Below, piece by piece: positions 19,837 through 28,359 of a stretch of 64,000 nucleotides of DNA. Every line of letters begins with the position of its first letter. The first letter of the stretch is position 1. The notes below the pieces were generated by a model that was given only the letters and a program-made list of their open reading frames with translations, was not told where the DNA came from and did not search any database. Source of the stretch: Hofstenia miamia (lineage: Eukaryota > Xenacoelomorpha > Acoela > Hofsteniidae); NCBI GenBank assembly GCA_900660155.1, contig CABFPE010001141.1, forward strand, positions 20,069-84,068, written 5' to 3'. The position numbers were made by a program, and so were the translations under genes.

Positions 19837-21471
19837 CAGGCTTGTCATTGGAAAGATTTTTCTGTCCAATCAAATCTAATCCAATAGAAAAACATTAGAA
19901 TTTTCCAATTGGAGTCCAATTGAATTCCAATCTAAGTTTGAGTTTGCTAATCCACATTTTCTATAGAACATACATGACATATTTTTGCATTCACATAATA
20001 TTTATTTGAGTATAATACATCTGTCTACTGATAAGGCCTGAATTTCGCTGGTAAGAATAAAAATTGCAGAATTTTAAGGAAAGTCTTAGAGAAAGCAGAA
20101 TGAATTATTATTACAGAACAAATGCATTGATTTTATTTTAAGAATTTCTGGACTGCAATGAGGCTATAATACGAGATCCTATAGTCGATCAACATCACTC
20201 TCAATACAAAAACCTCTCTGTTAACCTCTCTATTTGTTTGTTTCTAAGCTAAGTTTCAGTTCTAATTATGCTCCTCTGTAGGATCGGGAGGAATTTTTAA
20301 ACTGAGGGTGTGACCGATTTTTTAAAATTGTGGAGCAACAATTTAAAATGTTTCATGCATTAATTTTTTATCTGCTTTTGCAAATTTTGAAACTTATCAC
20401 TGCATAGATGCACTTCTGAAATATATTAGAAGATGGCCTCATCACTGAAATTCCAACCCACTAAACCCAATGATTTGGAGTATTTTTATTCAAGCCTCGT
20501 AGTTGATGTAACATCTTTGTTTGGATCAGAATATAAGAAACATATCCAAGATGTCACGGAATTTCAATATGATGAAAAATTTGATCTCCTATCGTATTGG
20601 AAGAATTTCACTACCAAAAAACTTAGATAAGTAGCAAGAACTTATTTAACCATATAAGTTTCAGAAATAGCTCCTGATCTAGTGCTTAGTTCAACTGGAA
20701 TTACGATTCCTGATTGACCCAAACACCTGCACTTTGCCGTCTGAGCGAACTCTGAGTTATCAGAAAATACAATATACAATGCAGTATATCTTAAAATCCA
20801 GCAATTCATATTTTATGTTTATGGGTGTTCTATTGGGAGATTTGCAGAATTCTGTGATATGTTAATAGGTGACCCGTGGGAGTGTCATCAAATCATTGTC
20901 CTGCCACAAGGCTATTCCCTCGCTGGTGTTAGTGTAGCGAGATCCTTCAACCAATTGTATGGCATTCCTCAGTAAATCACTATCCTTTAGGACGAAAGAT
21001 AGAATTCTTAAAGAAAAAGGAAATTATAGTTTATTGAGTTTTTGCATACAAAATATACTACAACTACTGATAATATATTATCGTAAAATGGCGCCAACTA
21101 TCCATTTGAAATGATGCGTAATGTGAAAACACAAATATGCATATGATGTCATGACAGAATTACGATGAAGGCTTTATTAAGGGACATTATTGGATTTAAG
21201 CACAATGATAATGTAAGTGCGAATTTTTCAGATATTATATTCTAATCAAATAAAATTATTCAAAACGTACTTATTTTGTGGTTTTAGAGTCAACATTGCA
21301 ATTAGTTACCATGAATTTCCTATTTCATTCAGAATATTATCAGACCAATATCAAAAGCAATTGTAAAAACAGCAGTGATACTTTTATGTAAAATTATTCC
21401 AATGAAAATCCAATTGGAATCCAATGAATAGAAAATTTTGCTTGTCCAACCAATTCCAATGGACAAGCCTG
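19837..21471 (+). mobile_element. hAT transposon relic (1.6 kb)
   Basis: The ends are inverted repeats starting CAGGCTTGTC(C)ATTGGAA, flanked by an 8-bp duplication with one mismatch (GTTTTACC at 19829-19836, GTTTTACG at 21472-21479). Both subterminal regions are full of CCAAT/ATTGG motifs. The interior contains a transposase remnant with a hAT dimerisation domain. The ends share CAGRCTTGTC with the family A MITEs. The element interrupts LINE sequence. Confidence 0.75.
20433..20730 (+). pseudogene. hAT transposase C-terminal (dimerisation) remnant
   Basis: A 65-codon ORF contains EFQYDEKFDLLSYWKNFTTK. After a frameshift near 20625-20640 it continues with LARTYLTISVS-like sequence. This matches the hAT C-terminal dimerisation pattern (F-D-x-L-x-Y-W-K, then Y-P-x-L-x-x-x-A-x-x-x-L-x-I-x-x-S). 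The catalytic DDE residues upstream are not recognisable and the expected E-R-x-F-S segment is only faintly suggested. It is a defective copy, useful mainly to assign the 19837-21471 element to hAT. Confidence 0.6.
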
Positions 21472-21479
21472 GTTTTACG

Positions 21480-22330
21480 TCATTGAAAGGATTGCTTAAA
21501 ACTTGTTCATATCACTCCTGTTTTTAGGAAAAACGATCCGTCTGATGGAAATATTGTCGACCAATTTTAATTATTTCCCCAATAAGCAAAATTTTCGATT
21601 ATTATAGGAGCAAATAACGGAACATCTCACTATGCCAACTATCAAATGCTCAATTTGGATTTCGTAATCATTTTTCAACCTTATTAAATGCTACAGAAAA
21701 ATAGAGATAATCACTAGATGCAAATAAATTCGTAGCTATTGCCTACTTAGATCTTTCTAACGCTTTCGATTCTATTGATCATAGCATATATTAACAAAAA
21801 ATTTATCAAATAATAGGATTTTCTAGCAGTAGCAGAAATTTGATAACTAACTACTCGAAGCATAGATTTCAGAGAGTCAAAGTAAGTGATGAATTTTCTG
21901 ATTGGCTACGGTTTAGCAATAGCGTCCATCAGGGGACAATTTTAGTTCCCCTTCTTTTCAGTATATATGTAACGAATTGCATACGATAACTGATTGTAAT
22001 TTAATTCTATATGCCGCTGAAATCTGCATATTCAACGAAAATAAATAGGTGCATTTAACAATTGAATCTGTAGCGCATACTAGTAACAAATTGCCAACAT
22101 ATTTCAACATGTATAAATTACTCATAAATGAAAGTAAACAGAATTTTGTATTTTGCAGCCCACTACGTAGACAATGTTTAGTATTTAGGGGCATACTTTG
22201 ACTCAAAGCCAAATTTTTAATTTGACATCAATGCAATAGTCTAAAAATTGGCTATAGGTATAAGAAGTATGCGAATGACAGTAATGCAATTTTCTTGAAT
22301 TTTAAAATTTGCGAAAGTTTCAAGCCGAAT
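21480..22330 (+). pseudogene. LINE reverse transcriptase relic, family D
   Basis: Frames with several stops read through RT features in order: ISPISKIFDYY, QFGFRNHFSTLLNA, motif A AIAYLDLSNAFDSIDH, and motif B GTILVPLLFSIYV. Next comes a C-terminal section with a NKLPTYFNMYKLLINESK segment and GYRYKKYANDS-like text that recalls the family D copies. Motif C (YxDD) was not found intact. The hAT element at 19837-21471 is inserted just upstream of this RT, so the LINE is the older insertion. Confidence 0.6.
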
Positions 22331-22970
22331 AAATGCATAAAATACGTATTCTTGCTCTATGCTATAAAATTCGGTGATAAACTGAAATGGTTTATGTTTT
22401 AATTTTAATGCAAGACAATATTACGTACTAACTTCCTCGTTTTGATTGTGCATGTTAATCGCTCTAAAAACAATCTAAATTAATGAAATAACATTACTAA
22501 AAATACTATTGTCATAGAGCTATTGCGGCCTACAGAACGGTATGTAAACTGTGTCACTGTGCAATAATGAAGAAATTACGATTGACATTATTTACTTTGA
22601 AATTCAAGCAAGCATCAATGCCTGCACTCAGTAGAGTACACAAGGGGGGGGACATGATGGCATGTCTCCCCGTCAGGTTTTCAAAATTGATTTTAATTGG
22701 TTAAATCAAACAATTTTTGGTAAAAATAGAAAAATTTAAAATCTAAGGTTCTCAAATTCAATTTTTAAGGTCTATTTTCTCAATATCTTCAAAAATTTTA
22801 GTTATGGCTAAAATGTCCTCCCTGCTATCCATTCCATAATCAAGGTTCACTTTGTCCATAATGGACATAAATTTTTTCTATCATGCCATTATGGTATCCA
22901 AAATATGGTACGTAATGGTATGGTGCCATACCATAGTCGACACATCTGTTTTAACATCCTGAGTCCCGCT

Positions 22971-22986
22971 GTGCTCGGCCGAGTAC
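22971..22986. promoter_or_regulatory. Subterminal palindrome, piggyBac relic 1, left
   Basis: GTGCTCGGCCGAGTAC, one mismatch from a perfect palindrome, 20 bp from the TTAA end. It is inferred to be a transposase-binding site. Confidence 0.5.
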
Positions 22987-23373
22987 ACGAGTAAACTTTG
23001 ATCTCTTGGCGCGAGCGCACTGATAGGCCAGTTTATCAATCTCAGCTTAATAAAATATTAGTTTAGCTATTTAGCGGTATTAAATGAAATCGAGTTTAAC
23101 GTTTTAATTGCATAGCATTGGCTTCACAGACAATGCTGATTTTAATCTACTGATGCCTGGAAATAAAATCGGCTATAATTACATTCTGTGTCAATTCAAC
23201 AATTGTATTCTACATGAAATATGTTTATTAATATCTACCAAATTGATATATTGTATTTTCCTTATACCTTAAGCAGTGTGTTTAAAGTTATTATTGATTC
23301 TTTCTATTGTACTCGTCTGAGTACAGTCGGGTTGCAAATTCCGAAACACTAAGTAAAACTAAACTTTTTAATA

Positions 23374-25156
23374 ATGTTTCAACCTGATTGTTTTGTTATT
23401 ATTTCAGATTCCTGTGATAAAAGTGTTATGTCTGCCACCAAATCTCTTCGTCAAGCGGCTGTAAAGGCACGTTCTAATATTGTTTCTTGGATGGATTTTG
23501 ATAATTCATATATTGAAGATTTTGCGAGCAATATCGATATTCAGGAGGAACTGGATACCAACTATCAAGCAGATTCGCCTTAAGCGATTATGATTTCAGC
23601 AGAAGATAATATTGAGCCTGCATCTGATGAAGATATTATTGGAAATCATTCAAACAAAAAAATTCGTCAAATGAAATGGATTCTCAATAACGATTTCACT
23701 TTTCCTCAAATTGAAATTCGTCAGGATATTTATCATTATGAGATGGATATGCTTGCTAAGGAAAGTTCTATGACAAGATTTCTAGCCTATATTCCGAGCA
23801 GATTCTTAGACAACATGGCTACATTTACGCACGAAAAAATAGTTGGCAAAGGTCAACGTATTGGATTGGAGTTAAATGAATCCGCAAGGCTTAAATACAT
23901 GACAATACTTATTCGAACTTCATTATTTCGAATCCCATCGCTCAGATTGTATTGGAACTAGAAGCTGGCGTTTAAAGGAGTGAGCAATATTATGTCTCGA
24001 GATTCTTTTTACAAAATTCGAGAGCGAACTTAAAAGTTGTTCGAGACATGTATGTTAGTAATGAAGAGCGCTTATTTAAGCCATTGTGGAAAATATTCCC
24101 CATTTATGATCAAATTCGCGAAACAATGCGAGGTTGCCCTAACCGCGAGACAATGTAAGTTTGGACGAAATTATTGTACCTTTTGAGGGGCCATGCCTTA
24201 CAAGGTAGTCAAAAAATCCAAGCCACAATCTGCCGGTCAAAAATATACGCTTTGGAAACCCCCTAAGGATTGATTTTGGATTTTATCCCTTACCAAGGCA
24301 AGGGAACCAAAGAAGGTGAAGCAGTGATTTTGAAATTGACTAAAAATATTGAGAAAGGTGTCATTTTTTATACGGGTCGTTTTTTCACAACTATTGGGAA
24401 CATAGAAAAAACAAATGAGAAAGATATTGGATTGACGGGAACAGTAATGAAAAACCAATTACCAGTTGCTCTTTCTGCAAAACCACCAAAAAGCTTATAG
24501 AGCGTGGTGAAACAAAGACATTTGTTCTAGAAGATGGTGTAATGGCATTAACATTTTGGCAAGATAGTAGCTTGGTGATATGTTTAGGCAATCAGCAAGC
24601 ACAACTTCCTATGAAAAAATTCAAAAGGTGGGTATCAGGGCTCTCTTCAAGGCAAACATTTCCGTAGCCGTTTGTTATTGATCAATATAACAAATTCATG
24701 GGAGGTGTTGACCTTGGTGGCCGAATTCTGCACTTCATTCACATTTTGGGTATCGTACCAAAAATGGACTGTCAGAAGTATAGTCATCACGCAGTGAGGA
24801 TGTCTATTATTAACATTTGGATTGAACAACAGAAAAAAGTAACATTTCTAGAATTCGCAATGGACCTTACTGAAAAAATGCTGGTGAAAGAAAATGAAAT
24901 TAATACATCGCAAATGTTTCTGAATATGACAAATGTCCAACCAGACAAACGCGGATTTCCATCTATGTCACAAAGATTGGGTGACACCCATATGCCAGAA
25001 TTTGTTCCCATGAAGAATCCAGCTCGGTGCAAACGCTGCAGTAAGGGGAAAACACGCTGGTGTTGTGTAAAATGCAGTGATATTACAAAGACTAGATTTA
25101 TGTTATGTTTAAATCCGAATCAAAATTGTTTTGCTAAATTTCATAATGGAAAATGA
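23374..25156 (+). pseudogene. piggyBac transposase (DDE_Tnp_1_7 type), broken
   Basis: The N-terminal acidic region runs to an in-frame TAA at 23581-23583. The same frame continues to 23961 with typical piggyBac core sequence (FLAYIPSRFLDNMATFTHEK, then SARLKYMTILIRTSLFRIPS). Further pieces in other frames include NLDEIIVPFEG near 24155, the first catalytic Asp region. LDFIPYQGKGTKEGEA at 24270 covers the second. VIDQYNKFMGGVD at 24670-24712 is the family signature. The C-terminal frame (24698-25156) ends in a cysteine-rich domain (CKRC, WCCVKC, LC, CFAKFH), which in piggyBac binds subterminal DNA. At least three frame lesions make it inactive. Confidence 0.85.
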
Positions 25157-25809
25157 TTATTTAATTTTAATTGAATGAATTAAATCATTTAACGGTTTTA
25201 GAGCTTTCATATTGCAAAATTACGGTAATAAAAGAGGATATAATAGGATTCCATTATTGGTATAGATTAGCACAAATCAGACCCAGCTGTTCTCAACCGA
25301 GGACAGCAATTTCTCAAAAATCAAGTAATAAAGCCATAATTTAATTTCTATGGCATCTCATAACCATTTTTGTGCCCTGGAAAAACCAATAAAATTTGAA
25401 ATAGGACTGATATTTTTGTGCAAAGTCTCAAGAGATTAAAGGGCCAAAATCAAAGTTTATAAAGGCCAAATGTGGTTACCCTATAAATATCTAGGTTGTT
25501 CATTTGTATATTTTTGAATTTTTCTCACAGTTGCATTGATTGCGGAGAGTGTGCGTGGAGTAGATATTTCAGAGAAACATTTTTCAATTAATCAATATCT
25601 TTAACGCTAGGCGTTTTTACATGCCCTGGAAATTCGTATTAGGAGAAATAGAAGAACTGAATTCGCATTGCGAACGGAATATAAAGCAGCAACTCGTAGT
25701 GTGCAGTGATGATGTGATTGCGCAATCGTAATACCATTATCAGTAGAATGCGTTGTATGCCTTTCTTATTTACTCTGTGATTGTGAGCTTAACAGTGCGT
25801 TATTAGAAC

Positions 25810-26598
25810 ATGACTATTTTCTCGTTTATGATACAGTCTAAAGACAAACTCAAGCCAGAAATTGAGTTTATCGACAATGAAGAACCTGTTCCGGAAATTC
25901 GATCGTTCAATCGGAATTATTTGATAATTAAGTTGTTATCTGCAATTATACTTCTAGCCGCGGCTACAAGTCTCTTTCTTGGATTTACAACTGAATTTGC
26001 AATTTTCCAAAGCGAAAAGCAGCCCTTGCCACATAGCATGGGTGTTTGGTTTGAGGGCAACGTTTATTGTTCAGACGAGGGCAGGCATTGTGAAAGCCTT
26101 CGGGAGTATGTAGACGCTGATACCACGGATGACGTTGACTTCTTCAACATCGTCCCAAAACGTTTTGGAGAATTCAGTGCGAAAGTGATAGCCGATTTTC
26201 ATCAAAATCAGTTTGGTATTCGCTATACCAACTATATAAAAAGGAATGTCACCACGTACTGTCTAGTGGCCGACACCGAACTGAAACCATTTTTCCCTAA
26301 CCCCGCATTGCTTTCCACTGTTCTAAGCACAATGGAAGATGAGTTGGCAGATACTTTCAGACATCTTGAAATAGAGGAACTAAACACCCATAGTTTCATA
26401 ATTACCGGGACAGAACCTCGCTCATTGCTTTCTCCACATATTGCTCGACTTTGTAAGGGAATCCCAACCTATGTTATGGAACCAATCAGCGTGAATGATA
26501 TAATAGATACGTACTATCAAGACCGCTTGGAAATTACTTTCTTCTTACCAAGCTCCAATACAGCAGCTCGCACAATACGTCTTGTGATTTCGCATTAA
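25810..26598 (+). CDS. BRICHOS-domain type II membrane protein
   Basis: This intact 262-codon frame starts at an ATG. A short cytosolic tail is followed by one membrane segment at residues 37-59, with the rest predicted to lie in the secretory lumen or outside. Residues about 122-224 fit the BRICHOS pattern: KVIADFHQNQFGIRY with the conserved Asp129, then TTYC with Cys151, and later ARLCKGIPTYVM with Cys215. Asp plus two Cys are the invariant features of this chaperone-like domain. Cys87 and Cys94 could form another disulfide, and NVT at 146-148 is a glycosylation site. The last 38 residues (ITFFLPS) would be the client-like C-terminal peptide. No clear furin site is present. Family members include ITM2/BRI and chondromodulin. 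It lies just 3' of piggyBac relic 1. Confidence 0.7.
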   Translation: MTIFSFMIQSKDKLKPEIEFIDNEEPVPEIRSFNRNYLIIKLLSAIILLAAATSLFLGFTTEFAIFQSEKQPLPHSMGVWFEGNVYCSDEGRHCESLREYVDADTTDDVDFFNIVPKRFGEFSAKVIADFHQNQFGIRYTNYIKRNVTTYCLVADTELKPFFPNPALLSTVLSTMEDELADTFRHLEIEELNTHSFIITGTEPRSLLSPHIARLCKGIPTYVMEPISVNDIIDTYYQDRLEITFFLPSSNTAARTIRLVISH

Positions 26599-26649
26599 AT
26601 TTAAACATGACTCTTTCATTTATTTAAGTAAACATTTCTATTCGCTTCA

Positions 26650-26655
26650 AATAAA
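26650..26655 (+). terminator. Polyadenylation signal for the BRICHOS gene
   Basis: AATAAA 52 bp after the stop codon, in a suitable position for 3' end formation. Confidence 0.5.
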
Positions 26656-26914
26656 TTCTCTTGCTTTTTAACTCAAATATATGCGTGTGTACGCATCATT
26701 TGAACAATCAAAAAATATGTGATGTTCAGGACTGTTATGAAATGCCATACATATGACTATGTTGGATTCAATTTGTAACATTAAAATCAAAGCAATGTCA
26801 GTAAATTGATGTCTAATGCATTTCTTTGAATACGACGCTTCCTTCATCGTGATTAATGACTATCAGGGGCGGATACAAAAAAAAATTAAAGGGGGCCCAA
26901 TGTAGAATAAAATG

Positions 26915-27043
26915 CTATATATATATATATATATATATAAAATGCTATATATATATATATNNNNNNNNNNNNNNNNNNNNNNNNNNNNNNNNNNNNNNNN
27001 NNNNNNNNNNNNNNNNNTATATATATATATATATATATATATA
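26915..27043. repeat. (TA)n microsatellite with 57-N gap
   Basis: TA repeats lie on both sides of the N run at 26961-27017. The gap probably reflects an unresolved repeat length. Confidence 0.9.
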
Positions 27044-27076
27044 TGTAAGCAAACTGAGCTTTCTAATACTATTTGA

Positions 27077-27489
27077 ATGTGACGACAGTCTTAAATATCG
27101 ATGTCGATGTTTTACCATCATCGTCAGTTTACAAAATATGCGGTAAATAAATTTACAATAAACTACACTAAATATAAATGATCTTATTACATACACTTAG
27201 AATAAATTTAAGGTCATCATGCTTTTTTTCGATTTAATAATTTACCTTTTGTTGTTTCTTTTTATATATATATTCCTTCTGCTATTTTCGGATGTTTAAT
27301 TCTTAGTAAAGTTTTAAATTGATCTTTTTTAGTTTGATGGTGATGGGTAAAAATTTCTGAATTCAGATGACCTCTTAAATGCTCATTAGATCTTATTCTC
27401 AGATGTCGCTTAGTTTCACCGATATATGATTTATCGCAATCATCACATGTATATTTGTAGACTAGGGATGAAACTAAGTTTTTTGGGAT
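27077..27489 (-). mobile_element. Penelope-like element, inverted 3' arm (left)
   Basis: This is the inverse complement of 27711-28123 with few differences. It carries the GIY-YIG end and 3' UTR of a Penelope-like element on the minus strand and is truncated at its 5' side within the nuclease region. It is bordered outside by (TA)n. Confidence 0.75.
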
Positions 27490-27544
27490 TTTGGTTGAAA
27501 AGGATTACTGTAAAGAAAACCAGCAATATGTGAAAAATACCAAC

Positions 27545-27956
27545 AAAGAAACGAAAATTGAAGTCTATTTGACAATACCATATCTAAGTAACCAAGTTGA
27601 GAAATTCAAAAAAAAGAGTGAGAAATCTGAATGTAAAACTAAAAATTACTAAGATCACCCCGATTTTTATAACTTTTAAAACAAAAGATATGTTTAATAA
27701 CAAAGACGATATCCCAAAAAACTTAGTTTCATCCCTAGTCTACAAATATACATGTGATGATTGCGATAAATCATATATCGGTGAAACTAAGCGACATCTG
27801 AGAATAAGATCTAATGAGCATTTAAGAGGTCATCTGAATTCAGAAATTTTTACCCATCACTATCAAACTAAAAAAGACCAATTTAAAACTTTACTAAGAA
27901 TTAAACATCCGAAAATAGCAGAGGCAATATATATAAAAAGAAACAACAAAGGGTAA
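27545..27956 (+). pseudogene. Penelope-like GIY-YIG endonuclease domain
   Basis: The frame has a linker with VYLTIPYLSNQVEKFKKK (frame break near 27610), then FKTKDMFNN. The nuclease follows: LVSSLVYKYTCDDCDKSYIGETKRHLRIR and SNEHLRGH. The YIGET motif, the following Arg and the EH pair are the conserved features of the GIY-YIG domain in Penelope-like retroelements, preceded by the usual Cys-x-x-Cys. The RT part is absent because of 5' truncation. The ORF from the ATG at 27597 is open to 27956, so the loss of function is mainly due to truncation. Confidence 0.75.
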
Positions 27957-28071
27957 ATTATTAAATCGAAAACAAAGCATGATGACCTTAAATTTATTCT
28001 AAGTGTATGTAATAAGATCATTTATATTTAGTGTAGTTTATTGTAAATTTATTTACCGCATATTTTGTAAA

Positions 28072-28119
28072 CTGACGATGATGGTAAAACATCGACATCG
28101 ATATTTAAGACTGTCGTCA
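28072..28119 (+). ncRNA. Degenerate hammerhead-ribozyme-like hairpin
   Basis: The 3' tail of the Penelope-like arm has CTGACGA (fits CUGANGA), a GATG/CATC stem, then GACA where the hammerhead core needs GAAA. An outer TGACGA/TCGTCA stem encloses it. The same sequence is at 27080-27127 on the minus strand. Hammerhead motifs are known in Penelope-like elements. The A-to-C change would probably inactivate it. Confidence 0.3.
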
Positions 28120-28120
28120 C

Positions 28121-28162
<42 letters not shown>

Positions 28163-28215
28163 CTACATGTTTTTTTAACAGTCAAAAAGAGTCAAGGTGA
28201 TAAGAATTTGATAAT

Positions 28216-28344
28216 ATGAAGCCACTACATTACATGGAGCTTGTTACATCATGTTTAGTACTATTACTCCTCGTTTATGGAGACTTCTCTAAATCTGCCA
28301 CTGTTAAAATTTTGGGAGATGATATCCTTAATGAAGTATTTTGA
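28216..28344 (+). CDS. Possible small secreted peptide (42 aa)
   Basis: This short ORF, below usual ORF cut-offs, encodes a signal-peptide-like N-terminus. It has a Lys, then a hydrophobic stretch at about residues 9-22 (LVTSCLVLLLLVYG), with possible cleavage after SKSA. A mature tail of about 14-20 residues (TVKILGDDILNEVF) would follow. AATAAA occurs 4 bp after the stop. A splice-acceptor-like TTTTTTTAACAG lies about 40 bp upstream, so it could be a terminal exon. No family was recognised. In AT-rich DNA such an ORF can occur by chance. Confidence 0.3.
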   Translation: MKPLHYMELVTSCLVLLLLVYGDFSKSATVKILGDDILNEVF

Positions 28345-28359
28345 ATAAATAAAGGGCCA

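Larger units (their letters stand above)
22951..25439 (+). mobile_element. piggyBac transposon relic 1
   Basis: The element is bounded by TTAA at 22951-22954 and 25436-25439. Read inward the ends are TTAACATCCTGAGTC and TTAATCTCTTGAGAC, 11 of 15 identical. It encloses a broken transposase. Palindromes lie at 22971-22986 (GTGCTCGGCCGAGTAC), 23309-23324 (GTACTCGTCTGAGTAC) and 25289-25304 (GTTCTCAACCGAGGAC). They are 20 and 358 bp from the left end and 135 bp from the right end. The length of about 2.5 kb is usual for piggyBac. Confidence 0.75.
27510..28123 (+). mobile_element. Penelope-like element, 3' arm (right)
   Basis: This is the plus-strand partner of the inverted arm at 27077-27489. It begins somewhat further upstream, in the linker before the GIY-YIG domain, and ends in the same hairpin-forming tail before a (TA)n run. 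The head-to-head layout of a longer and a shorter 5'-truncated copy is frequent in Penelope-like insertions. Confidence 0.75.

Noticed and set aside
22640-22680. G-run followed by an imperfect hairpin (GGGGACATG and CATGTCTCCCC)
   Set aside because: Isolated, with a bulge and no context to suggest a function.
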